Source: Vanilla planifolia (taxonomy: Eukaryota > Streptophyta > Magnoliopsida > Asparagales > Orchidaceae). Taken from it: a stretch of DNA of 64,000 nt. The stretch lies in NCBI GenBank assembly GCA_023846275.1, contig JAIUJO010000072.1, forward strand, positions 1,137,599 through 1,201,598, in the 5' to 3' direction. The notes beneath the pieces are model-generated. The model was given only the letters and a program-made list of their open reading frames with translations, was not told the origin of the DNA and searched no databases. Each line of letters begins with the position of its first letter. The stretch's first letter is position 1. The position numbers and the translations under genes were made by a program. Below are positions 46,306-58,911 of the stretch, one piece after another.

Positions 46306-49249
46306 ATTTTTTATCATCATAACTTCAAGAATCAACTTAATCAATTAGATAAAGATAGAGCTAATTTGATTTTATACTTGATGCTGCTTATTCCAATTAG
46401 TTATATATATAGCCTTACTTTTACTTTTTTTAGTTTTACAATATAATTCTAAGATTCATTACTGGAAACCCAAGTTACTCTTTCATATACTTATGAAGTT
46501 CCAAATAGTTAATAGTTACTTAGGAGCTCAAGTTTTAAGCATTATAGTTTGTAGATCTATTGAATGACATTTTTACTTGTATTTTTTATTTAGGATATGC
46601 TATGTTACTATTTCCATTTATTATTTTCAATTATGCATGTGGATGCATATTTGATTATAGTAGATTGCTATATGTGGACTACAACCTTTTGAATATAATA
46701 ATATATTTTAGGCTCAAATTTTTGTGAGAATGTTATCTTAGACTGGACATTTATGGCCTTTTATATTATGGATTTTTGTATTGGATATCTTTGAGTCATA
46801 TGATAGCTTTTGCATTCTAGCATCTATGACTCATTTGTAGGTTTCTTTTTATCATATGAAAACTGTTGTATATTGGTGGGTCACAAAGCTTGAGTGAAAT
46901 GACTTTCTAAATAGATTTCGTTGCTAGTTGGTAAAGGGTCATGGTTCGTTTTTGGTGGCATGCTATGATCATGATGGTCAAGTTGGTGGATCACAACTTC
47001 TAGGATTAACGTCAAGCCCATAAAATGAATGAATCAATTGCTAAGTACATTGTTTTGCATGTGTTTTGTTATACCAAGAGATTTTATTAAAATAATTTGT
47101 TCTAAGCCTAGGCATGACTATGCAACAAATTATCAAATTAGGAAAATTTATGATTGCACTCTAATGGATAACTAAGCTTGTTCTTTTTCTTATTTTTATA
47201 GGTTCTATTGAGTTGAGCTTCTACCATAAAATAGTCTTAGAAAGTCATTGAGTTTTAGCTTTAGAGAATCTAAAGAGAGGTAAGTTTTTGAACTTGAAAT
47301 GGAACCCATGATGGCAGAAGTTTCATTCTCGAAATAACTTAAAGAAGAGGTTACTTCTTATTATTGATAGAATGCCACAGGTTTTATTGGCTTCCTTACA
47401 AGAAATGGTAGTCGAGTGAAAGGAAAGACATATCAAAAGCGAAATAGTTTAAGGGTTGATAAAGGATTATTGGCTAAAAGACCACCCAATAATTTCTAGG
47501 CATCCTTTCATTTTTGAAACTCTTTTTTCTTATCACTCATTACTAAATTTTTGTAAATATTATTTGTTGCTATCTCAAACATGTTTGCTTTTTGATGTTC
47601 TAATTTTGAAAAAGTTTTATGCTCAAATATCACCATCTTCTTCTGTCCTTCAATGTCTAACTTGTTGTATTAGAGCAAGGATTTTAATGGCTTAGCATCT
47701 AAGAGATATCCCAATTAAACAAACTTTTGTACTCATTGCTTTTATGGTTAAAGTTAATTCCACCGTCAAATAATAACTACTTAGTAAAATATCATTTTTT
47801 TAGGAAATGAAAATGGTCTAATTTTTTGAATTGATCGATTATTGGACTTCAAATTTAATTTAAAGTAGTTACGCTTGATTGATTAAAGGAGTAGATGATA
47901 TTCTTTTATAAAATAAATTTAATAAATTGATTGAACTTTTGAACTTTGTGGTGTAATTAAAATAACATTTTATCACATAGTTGTACTTAACACCAATTGA
48001 ATATCTTATGATTCACATTAAAAATAGTAGTAAAGAGATATAAGAGAAATTGATTATTATACCTAAATGAACCAATTAAGTTTACGCTTCTCACATTAAT
48101 GTTTTCTCCCACAATTATGAATTGTTGTCACTAAATGTGCGTGCATATTTTGAAAATGATTAATTTTTTTAAATAATGACAAAGATGATGTGGAGTCATG
48201 GCTACAATAAGGAGAATGAACAATCATCTTCAAAAAGCCATGGTCCAATAATAATTATACAACTTTATCTCATTGTTTTGTATTCATTTGAAGATTACTT
48301 TTAGCAAAACATTAAATAACTTTTGAAATGCTTTACATGAATCCCAAGCCATGAGAAATAACATTAAGAAAGACATGACAAGTCTAATGACTTGATTTCC
48401 ATTAAAGAAAACCTAATGTAACTTTGTCCTATAGGTGTACTGGTCTTATTTAGACTCATAGCTGTGCCAACATTTGTTCCACTATTTCTCATTAGTCTCG
48501 GATGTCATTATCATTGAAGGAGTAAATTATAGTTGACACATCGTAGAAGTCAATTCTAATAAGAACCCTTGAGAAACTATATATCTGTGCTACTAAATTG
48601 TCTAAAATTTTAAAAAAAACTAGATGTTAATGTTTATGTCTTAGTTGTACCCAAACAGTATGAAATAAGAAATACCTTTAATATTGGAGATCTTTTACCT
48701 TATAGATAAGCACACCAGCTACATAGTGAGCCTTCAAAACTTCACAAACATTGCTAACAGAATCAGTTCTACCACCATAATTAGCCCATCCTTGTTTGTT
48801 CAGAGATCAAGTGGTGCAATTCTGAAGCGATCAAATTGTTTTCACATAGTATCAAAGACAACAAAGACTTTGCATATGTTAGTGAGCCTATCTCACCTCT
48901 AATAATACTTTGATTACTATGGTGGAGCTTCACAATCTAAACTCGAGATGTTAGAGAAGTATCAAATATTTAATGCTAGCTCCAACAAATTGATCTCTTT
49001 CCTAACTATGATGGATGATACTATAACAACCCATACGAGGCATAGATGTCCCTTTTGGTCTCATACTTATCTTATTCAGATATATAGTCATGCAAAGATT
49101 GTCTCTAGTTCATATTATTTCGTACTATCATTATTGTTTGAGGGGTTAATTACAACTTATCCTAATTTAATGTACAAGCTTTTTTTTTCTTATTTCATCA
49201 AGTTCTTTTCATCTACAATTTACTTTAAGTGATTAAAAGATCAAATGGT
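46306..49249. other. Unassigned, about 2.9 kb
   Basis: No domain recognised. The frames 47456-47695, 48684-48902 and 48948-49232 (79, 72 and 94 codons, plus) show no family features; the last one overlaps the left flank of repeat S2. Some stretches (46900-47100) look like LTR DNA, but no ends were found. Confidence 0.35.
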
Positions 49250-50525
49250 GGATTTTTAAATATTTTCAGTTATAAGTTTAGTGGTGGACTTCTTTTTGGA
49301 GGTCCCATAACTATGCTAGTGCAGAATTTGGATGAAAATGGCTTGATGAAATCTTAAATTGAGTTTTTGGATGTTTCTACTATCATTCACAAACATTATT
49401 GCTTCCATTAGCATTTATTGGCATCACCTATGCCAACTTACTCAATGTGCACTGACACTTAGAACTCATTAACTCACTTGACCCATCCTAACCTATGAAA
49501 ATGCATATGAAAAATCTGTTAGTGTGCCTAACCTATCAACCCACATTGCTTTGCTCTAACTCATGTCGACCAAAAAACTAGAGCCAACGTGTCACGTGCC
49601 TCACTTCCAACACCCATTGATCACATGGCTCACCCCCTTACTGCATGTCAAATCATTGGTCAAAATGTATAGTCATATTTTGGAGCTATTATAATAATTA
49701 ATTTTGTAGCTTTTAAGATAATTATTTTTGTAGAATTGAAAGCAGTTGTTTTACAATTTGTGATGAATTTTGGAATTTTGAAATATGCTTCAGAATTTCA
49801 ACATGTGTTAGCTAAAAAATCTTCTTATATATTCCTTTGTTTTTAAAAATTATAATTATGAATGAAGTAATGAAATGCTACTACAAAAATAGTTTGGTAG
49901 AGCATGTCATGAATGATTAATTTCATGATGTGATTCAAGAGTGCTCTTAGGGAGACAAGAGGTGCTCAATAGAGTAGATCTCAATCCATTTATCTAATAT
50001 CCATAAAGAAAATCAAATTAATAGGGAAGTTCTTAACCAATTTACATTAACTTTTAGAAAAATTAAATGTTGTGCCCAACTTTTTCGTTTGTGAAAGTGA
50101 CATGTGATTTCTTGTTTGGCAATGTAAAAACTTTGCTTATTATTGCACCTTCGCTCTTCACCACCATCATTAGTGCTTTTCGTGTTGGTCGATAAAACTA
50201 CTTTCCTTTTAGTTGAGAACTCTTATGTTAAAAATCAATACAAATCCTTGACTTTAGAGAAAAGCTTTTACTTGCTTAATGATCCTAGGATTTTTTTGTT
50301 CTAAATATAAAATAGCTTAATTAGGCTCTTGTATGAATATATTGCTTGAATCTAAGAACTTCTTAATTCTTTATGAGCTAATATATGTTTTAGCAAACCA
50401 TCCTACATCAAAACTACACAACCCTTTTACCTCAAAATTGGAGGATCAAATAAGAGAAGTTGTAGGCCTCTTCTTCGGAGAACTTATACATGATATTTTC
50501 ATTCAATTTTTTAGCTATGGTTTTT
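49250..50525 (+). repeat. Dispersed repeat S, copy S2
   Basis: Second copy of the repeat at 32060-33310, with the same C-rich island (49540-49640). Mismatches and small gaps are frequent. The frame 50333-50539 is not conserved in S1. Confidence 0.7.
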
Positions 50526-50559
50526 TACATTTTGAGTAATTATGTTTGGTTATTTCTAG

Positions 50560-51235
50560 TTATGGCTTTAATGAGAATCATATCATATGATCGTGAAGAA
50601 TGTTGAAAGGGAACCTGATTGCAATATGTTATCATAAAATATTTGTTAATTATAAGATATGATTTGTTAACAAATGTAATGAGAATACAAGTATAAATTA
50701 GATTTAGCTTGTGTCAGTGTGGCATCACTATCATATTATTTTGATAATGTCATACTCATAAACATCAGAAGAATTTAATGCCACCAAGTTAAACCATTAC
50801 TATTGTTTATTAGAACAACAAAACATCATGCATTATAAGGTATTATAAGATAATGGCAATTATGAATAAGTAAAAGACCATCAAGTGATTGTACAGTGCT
50901 AATTACACCGATAGATGTGGGCATTAATATGTAATTCAAAGTTGGTGTAAGGTAATACTATGATCAAATAGGAATGAAGTTATGGATTTTTCATGTATGA
51001 TAGTAATGGAAGGAAATGTTCTATGTTTTATGACTTTGGTGCTACGAGAGCAATGGTTGTATACTGTAGTTCGTGATATTGTTTAAACATAATTAGTTCA
51101 TCAAACAAGTAAAAAAAATTCATCATACCTTTATAATCAAGAATGGTTTTAACTGGTCAAAGGTGATTGGTTTCATTATATAATATGATATAGGTCTGCT
51201 CTTTGTATGATATAAAGATGATGAATAATCTGACT
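50560..51235 (+). repeat. Candidate LTR before R3
   Basis: Precedes a primer-binding-site-like word and repeat R3, so by position it could be the 5' LTR of the R element. It shares GATATAGGT-type words with 9650-10480, which stands before R1. Terminal TG/CA were not established. Confidence 0.4.
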
Positions 51236-51250
51236 TTTGGTATCAAGCTA
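51236..51250 (+). other. Possible tRNA-Met primer binding site relic
   Basis: TTTTGGTATCAAGCTAC begins at 51236. Plant LTR retrotransposons primed by initiator tRNA-Met carry TGGTATCAGAGC here; this copy has lost two bases of it. No other similar word was noticed in the window. Confidence 0.5.
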
Positions 51251-54112
51251 CTTTAGTTCACAATCTTTGGTGTCAAGGTGCCTAAATTTAAATTGTTGGA
51301 ACAACTTAGATAGTGGAGATCAAATTATGATTTATGATTCTAAACAATTTAGTTTGCATAAACTGATCAAAACTTTTGAACTTATTGAGATGGATTATGG
51401 GTTTGTGGCTACTTATATATAAGATACTTGACTTAATTAGCCTAGAAGGCCCTAACAAATTTGCTTAATAAATCCACAGATTTATGGATGTTTACTTAAG
51501 ACTTTTTAAGTATAGAGATTTTTTCTGTTAGGTTTTAGGAATATCTAGTCATAAGAGCAAGCAAAGATGCCAATCAAGAAAAGTTAAGAGACAAAAGAAG
51601 AATAATCCATGAGCAAGAAAATGAAGATGGATCGCAATACTTCAAAGAGGAAAGGTTTACCCTTAAAAACTTCATTTACTTGGATAACAAGGTGAATTGA
51701 ATTTTTGTATTATAGATGCAAATGTATAAAATACTTTCTAAGTGAAACAAATTGCTAATTTGATAAAGTTGTATGCAAAAAATTTTGATCAATAATGTAT
51801 TAACCTACATTGGCCACTTCCTCGTGTTTCTTGATTTAAGAAGGAAAAAGTAATTCAATTAAGCTATGTAAAATTATATCATTTGTTAAATTGTTTGCTT
51901 AAGTGATAAATGAATATTTCTTAACTTGATGTTTTGTGAGACTATTTAATTATCCAACATGTCCTTTAAGTTCCTCTAACTAAAAAAAGTATGCTATAAC
52001 TTCTATATATATGCCTTGTAAGTCAAGCAATCTTAGTGATCTGAGGCTTGGGAGATTTTATGTGGGCATGTATTAAACTACTTTTCATTAGTTTCATTGC
52101 AAGATATTAACAAAACTAAGCATATTATTCGATATATTATTATCAAAGCTTGCATGATAGAATAACATGATTATATGCATGCTAAAGTAGAGATTCATTA
52201 TTTGTGTATATATAAATTAAAAATTGAAGGTTATAATGTCATTTTTTATTATTATTTCTCTCTTAATTCAAACATGATTTTGTATAATAATGTTTAAGAG
52301 CAAATTTGCTAGGAATGAGTTATTTACATTAGGAGTATGCATGTAAAACGTTTTTTTGGCACGAAAGCAATGATTCATGGTTTTAAAGACTCCTTACCTA
52401 AGACATGATATTATGAGTTAATGATTAAAAGAATGATAAAATTAAGATCATTAAGGAAGTCATGTCTTTTTATGTAATGCAATAATTCTAGCATTATTTA
52501 TTACCATGCTTCATTACCCATGAATGATAGAGATTTTGTTTAAACTTCAAACATGTAACCTTGTTGATTCAACTAAAGTGAATCCTTGGCAACTTAAGTC
52601 CAAACCATATAAAAGTTAATGCCTTGTTGTTTTTGAAATTATGTTGTGGAAATCCTTAACAACAAAAAATTAATGTATGTAGATGATTGTTATTATTGGA
52701 AGGCTTCATACATTTTAAAAATTGCTTACATTTAAGTTAATTTGAAAAGTTGTTAAAATTGAGACATCATGTTAAGTGAAAGTTGAATTCCATGATCAAA
52801 TATTGATTTTGCTATGTTGTAGTCTATATGTATTGTGTGACATCTTAATTTGAGCTTGATGAATATATGCTTCCAATTAAAGTACTATAACAAATTTAAG
52901 ACATATGCTTATAGTCCTGAATCCTTTCTAAGAAACTAGTAAAATCAAAGTTTTACAAATTATAACATAGTTTAGACAAAAAACATAATTATGACCCCTC
53001 TAAAGTTTACTAAACTTATGAAATTCTCTTCCACAAGTACCTCCTTTACCTACAATATGCTTGGGAAGCTTGAGACGTGACTTGGTTATGTCATGTGAGG
53101 CATTGGGTTACTCTCTTAAGTGAACATATATAGCTTCTAAGGTTAATATGGCCCTTAATTTCTAGTTAGAATGCACTGGACGACTCAATTTTTTGCCTAA
53201 AAAAATTTATGTTTGTCTTAATGAATTGGTGCAATGGACAAACTTTAAATAATAAATATTGTTAAGATCTTATTATTGATTCTTAGTTTAGTTTAAAATG
53301 GACTTGTGTGGTGGTTAAGAGGGCCTAAGTAGTGATACCCTATGTTCCTAAGGATTGGCTAGCATAATGAAATGGCAAAAAATTTTAGTCAAGAATTTAG
53401 ATAAACAAATGTATGGCTTTCCAAGTTCTATGTTAAGTTTATTATTTTGTTTATGTTGGAGAAATCCCTAATAGAAGGTCTTAATAATGGATTGAGTTCA
53501 ATACCAATTGGTGAGCCATTATGCAAGTTATGCGTAAATGACTAATGATAGTACAGGTCTTAGTAAAAATATAGGAAGATGGTAGGAGAGCTTAAGTTAA
53601 ACATTAGAGATATACAATACTTTTACAAGAAGTTCATTATTTTAGTAATATGGGATAAACCATTGGCTTCACATGGTTTATTGAGTAAGAACATAAATTG
53701 CTTTTATTTGGCTATTAGACAACTAGATGACAAAAAAAATGGTGATTTAGGAATTGTCATTCTTTAAGAAGGCCTTTAAGAAGAATGTAGTCCTTATTCT
53801 TTTGTTGCAAGGCATAAGGGATCGCAACTTTGTTTTTGTTGTAAGAAATTTGATATTACACTAAAGGGTACAAGCCAACATTTTTACTTTAAATAAAAAA
53901 TCAATGCATAACCTGAGTAGCCAATGAAGTTTGAGAGAGAATCTAAATTAAACTAGATGAAAGTTTAACTATAGAAAAGGTGGATATGGGTACATTTAAA
54001 GATTCTTTTAGGATTTAGAGAAAACAATAAAGTACTTAGGTAATTGATAGCAAACTAAAAAAATTTATTAATAGTTTGGAAGAAACCGTAGATTGGCTTA
54101 TTTATGGGATGT
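51240..54112 (+). repeat. Long non-coding repeat R, copy R3
   Basis: Matches R1 from about 10620 to 13380, with the same word order and many substitutions; the alignment stops at about 54112, some 580 bases before the R1 right end. Near 51570 an ATGCCAATCAAGAAAAG stretch followed by purine-rich DNA sits where gag would begin in an LTR element, but no gag motif follows. The frames 51237-51422 and 53579-53767 are not kept open in R1. Confidence 0.7.
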
Positions 54113-54959
54113 GCAATCCTAGATAGTAAACTCAGACAAGACCTTGTTATTTTCTTCTCTTGGTAAGAGCACCAGAATCATGTGTAAAACAATCATCTAT
54201 TTATTTGTATCATAAACTCTTGTATCAACTTGATGTAACAGAGAGAGATACACTTACTAAGCTTTTGTGTCTAGAGATGGTTACACATTGCTCTTAAAGA
54301 ATGTTGTATATAAGTCTTCATTACCACATGTCACAAAATGACAAATGTCATCTTTATTTAGTTTCCTAGCCCACTCCATCTTATATTTTTGACATTTTTA
54401 ATGCAATGGTAGGATGAATTTCTTCTCTAATTAATGACTTATAGTAGTTGAGCTATTTCTTCCATTCATAACAATAAGTTCTACATGTTCATGGACAATA
54501 GACTATAATGGAATATTATTCATCATTTTTGGTATTTGGAGAAATATGACAATTTCTGGTTGGACCTAGATTATGATGTCATTTAAGAATTTGACATTAA
54601 CAATTTTTTTATTTTGGACTATAGTTTTAATCATCTATGTTATATGAGTGTACTTTTTGGCTTGTATGATTATACTTGATAGAAAAATATTGAATATTTG
54701 CATTTAGTTTAAGTTGGGGGTGGTAAAAAATAATTAGCTAAAAATCTTGTCTAATAGATTTGGCATTTTAGCAAAGAGTATAGTTAATGGACATTTAGGT
54801 ATTAATATGTTAACCCTAATAAGGTGAGGAGAGTAAGACATTAGAGTACATGAGTTATTTTTATAAATAAAATTTATTGCATATCAAAAGCTTTACATTT
54901 CATTATTTGATTAAATTTAATGTTTGTTCTAAGTTTGATCTGATTTATTTTCTATAGAT
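54113..54959. other. Unassigned, LINE copy B 3' flank
   Basis: Between R3 and LINE copy B. It may include the LINE 3' UTR; poly-T-like runs (54606-54614) are too short to call a tail. Confidence 0.35.
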
Positions 54960-54984
54960 GCAGGTAAAGATATCTCCATTTGAT

Positions 54985-55350
54985 TCAATGAGGAATCAAG
55001 TAGCAATAGAACAAAAATGTTGTAAATGAGCTCCAAGCACATTGCTTTGCTCTGATTCTAAAGACATTACATCTACTAGTGAACCCATCATTGTTGCATT
55101 TAGGCATTTTATTATGGCGGAGATCCCATTTTACAACTTCGGAGCTTTTATATTTTAAGAAAGTATAGGGAGGAACTAAACTATGGTAGACATTTTTAGA
55201 CATCAAATTTTGCCATTTAAGTGAGTGGAAAGAAGTAAAGTTTGTGATAATAAGTGAAGATTACATTCTAGATAATGATGCACCCTACTTGTTTGGTTTC
55301 CTCATGACCTTTTAAATTTCTATCTTTCCATATGTTCCAACATATGATTA
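54985..55350 (-). pseudogene. LINE RNase H start and linker (copy B)
   Basis: Minus-strand 55350-55310 reads LIICWNIWKDRNLK, a near-consensus linker motif. The 73-codon frame 55206-54985 then reads HSLVPPYTFLKY and VVKWDLRHNKMPKCNNDGFT, the RNase H start with its first Asp-Gly. It continues without recognisable later motifs. Because the frame is conserved with copy A in position and content, it is a true fragment. Confidence 0.8.
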
Positions 55351-57958
55351 GAGAAAGGAATTAAATGACTTCTCCACTGATAGAATTGTTATTGGATTTT
55401 TGCAACACTTGGCTAATACAACTATTGTCCTAATTATATTAGCTCATTGAATGTAAAATAATTACTGAAGGTTGACCATAACTTACTTTTTAACAATTCG
55501 CAATGCATGATCCATGGAGTCTTTCTTTGAACAATGTAGAAATTTTGATGCCTTTTATATTTTGAGCATTCATATGCCATTGTGGGATGACAACAATTTC
55601 TTGAATATTCCATATATCAAAGTAGAAATTGCTGCATATGTTTTGAGTTATAGATTTTTTTCTCTAGATGGTAATATTACACCATTGCTTCTAGTCGCTT
55701 CTTAAGCTGACCAAGTTCTATAGTTTCAGTCAACTATGAGAGTCCAATAGCTATTTTTCACTTGGTTAAAAATTTTAGTATGATTGAAGACCATATATTT
55801 TCTCATTTCTAGGTGCTTCTATGTGTTTGATACGGTGCATTTTTCTTGATGTCATGTATTTTTCTTTCATCTGGCTGCATCATAATGAGTTGTTTAAGAG
55901 AGGTTTCTACTTTAATTTTTCTAAAAATGTTAACATTACTTCTACAAGACTTTTTAAGACATTGGGCATTCTTGGTAGGCTAATTTTCTCCTAATTGGTC
56001 TAATGCTAGAATTCTTGGTATAAAAATTTTATTATATGATATTCAAGGAAAATCTTTTTAATGTTATTTTCAATACCCATGACTAAGTCTCGAAAAATAA
56101 ATTTTCTTAATTTTTTTTATTTAATTTTAAAACTTGTTAATTATTTTTGATATAATATTTTTGTAAAATTTTGAAAATAAAAAATCAATAAAATAAAATT
56201 TTGGTAAGCTTAAGCAAGGCTACATTCACCCCAAAATAAAAACAAGGCATGAAAAAAGAATAAAAGTAAACCTTTTTCTAAAAATTGGGTAGGCTAAAGG
56301 CTCACTATAATGAAAAATAAAATGATAAGTTACAATTACCTAACAACAAAATGTGATTAACAAAAAGGACAAAATGAAGCAGTGATACAAGTTAATACTT
56401 TATACTAACTAATTTCATATGCTTCACAAAATTCGTAACATTGCACAAGTGATTTAATTTGATAGATTATAACATAAGAAAAAGAGAGCTTAACAATTTT
56501 GAGATGGAATGAGAAAATGGAGTTTGTTGCTGGAAGAATGTAATCAATAAAAAAGACAATGGGTATCACTTGTTAATAGCTTTAATGGCTTGCAATTGTT
56601 CTTTAGAGGTTACCAACTTCTCTGCAAAAATTTGACAATAAATAATGTTAAAAGTCTCCTACTTTTAAACATTCTCTCATGACTAAAAGAACTTACAAGA
56701 TAAACAAAAATAGCCATTGCTAATTATTTAAAATGAAGTATTTTGTAAGTTTTTCATTTATAAATTTAGAAATTTTTATGTAATGATTCTAATAGCTCAG
56801 AATTAACATCTACAATATGTTTTATGCAGGAAGCCATATGATTGGAAGTATTTTCAACTATTCCAACACAAAAACTTTGCAATTGGATAGCTACTTTTAT
56901 GGTGGCATGGTCTGGGAAAAAGGGTTGGCCTAAACCACTAGATCTTTATCATCATCAAATAGGTGGACCTTGATCATATGGATGGATTAATTTTAGACAA
57001 TGTTCTAATGAAATTAAATGGTTAAATAGCCAATAAAGTTTACATATTTAGGGAGGCTATTGAGAAGACAACTATTCGATCACAAACATGTGCAATTGGC
57101 TAGTAGAAATCATTCTAGTAATTCAAACGTTAGAAGCATGAATGAATCGGACGAGTTTAGTCCCACGTCAAACATATGAACTATTTTTTTCACAGTTCAC
57201 CAATGATTCATAGTTAGGCAATTAGTGGGGTTTGTTTTCCTATGGTTCATTCACTTCAGAGTTATCCAATTTAGTTTTTATCTAATTAGTATAGTGAACT
57301 AGGTTTTCCAAAGGATTTGTTGTTATGGTATTTAAGAATATTAGAATTTTTTTTCTTTAGTATTACTTTGTTAATAATTAATTATTTATTTTTATAATAT
57401 ATTTTTTTACGACAAGTTCTCAACAAAGATTTTCAAAGATATGAACAAAATAAAATGATTTGTTTTGGTCAAGTTCACATGATCACTGTTTCTTAATCTA
57501 AATGTTATTCTAAGATGGTTAATTTAAATAAAATTTAATTTTTTCCTAAAAATATAAATTTCAATTAAGCAAAACACTCTAACCAAAATAGGAATAAAAA
57601 TGCCTAAAATTAAACTTAAAATAAATCTCTTGGTGGTCATCTGCTCAAAACAAGATGGTCTTCATCAGATTTGACCTTTGCTCCTTTTGTTCTTTATGTT
57701 AACGATTTACCTTTGGCATCAATCATTTAAAATTTGAAATTTTACACAAACAAATTTAAGAAGAATACTTAAGACTTATTACTATCAAACAAAGTGTCAA
57801 GATTAGGGATCAATAACACAACATAAATCACCAATAGAAAATTATGCATACAATTTTCAATTGTACATAGTATAATTGGAGGTTGATTTATTGCATTTAA
57901 GGAATATATAGATATTGAATTTAGAATGTACTTCACATGGATAAGTCTTTTTGCGTAG

Positions 57959-58168
57959 TCAATAACCTTTTTTCACCACTAACATCCCTTTTATTGATTG
58001 ATCAATTAGGTATTGAAAATGAGTTTTGTCATTCTTCCAAGGGAAGGACCCAAATAGATTATGGTGTTTAGTTAATTGAAAGTTGATCCTTTTATTATTT
58101 CTTATCAATGCTTTTTTGGTTCCCACTAATAAATTTTCCATTATGATGTTTGATGTGTGTAAATGCAC
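57959..58168 (-). pseudogene. LINE RT thumb fragment (copy B)
   Basis: A 69-codon minus-strand frame. It begins with HLHTSNIIMENLLVGTKKAL (the V-N-x-x-K-S-x-x-x-x-x-x-N-x segment) and goes on to FGSFPWKNDKTHFQYLIDQS (the L-P-F-x-Y-L-G-x-P-L-G-x-N and I-D-K segments, with Leu-Phe-Gly replacing Tyr-Leu-Gly). It aligns with copy A 3790-3600. Non-functional. Confidence 0.75.
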
Positions 58169-58719
58169 TTTTTTTAATGGGTAGGAGAAAGTTGTAAGAA
58201 CTTAATTTTTTTTCCTATAGTGATAATGATTATTATGTCAACTTAAAAACCTAAAACAGATACCATTAGATAAGATATAGGTAGGGCATAATGAAGAACC
58301 ATACCTTGATTAATGAACATTTAAAACTCTGAGCTAAAAACATCCATCAAAAGTATGAAAGTGTGAGATTTAATTGGCCTGCTTGGTCCTTTGAGTGACT
58401 TTAAAATGACTATTTTCTTAGCAATTGATGATATTTTTAAGTGTAGGTGCTGCATAGAATACTCATGATGGCCATAATATATTTAAAAGTAAAGTTGAAT
58501 CTCATGAGAACTTGTTTGAAATTGCCATGATTTATAATTAAAATCACTTTTATGATCAACATTAATAAAGCAAATGTTTCTCTTTCGAATTCTTTTTAAT
58601 GTTGTAATCAATTCCTGTCCATTTAGAACATTATCTATTATCTCTTTGTTTTTCTTCAAATCTAGATTGTTGTGACGATAAAAATTAAGAAAAAATTTTT
58701 AATGTCTAATTGCCAACTA

Positions 58720-58911
58720 TTAAGAGAGCAATTTTTTAATAAAAAAGCACAAGTTATTTTTCTTGAAATCATTCAAAGATTTTTCGCTCACATTTTTTGT
58801 AATTTGAAAATGGTTTTCATTAGAGATTTGTTTAGAGCTTTGAGACCCTGTCAAAAAGTCCATGGCAGCATCTAGAATATCGATTGTAATGTATTTCAAC
58901 AATGGTTGCAA
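58720..58911 (-). pseudogene. LINE RT finger/palm fragment (copy B)
   Basis: A 63-codon minus-strand frame ending KKNNLCFFIKKLLS. It aligns with copy A about 4530-4340, where the better preserved end reads FIKVCSHNSLKLDIESFF, like F-F-K-x-C-W-x-x-I-K-x-D of plant LINE RT. The expected G-P-D-G-F motif just before is not readable in either copy. The overlapping plus-strand frame 58672-58875 is the shadow. Confidence 0.5.

Noticed and set aside
48948..49232. 94-codon plus-strand frame, the longest in the window
   Set aside because: No recognisable domain and a hydrophobic composition expected of AT-rich random sequence; the end overlaps the flank of repeat S2.
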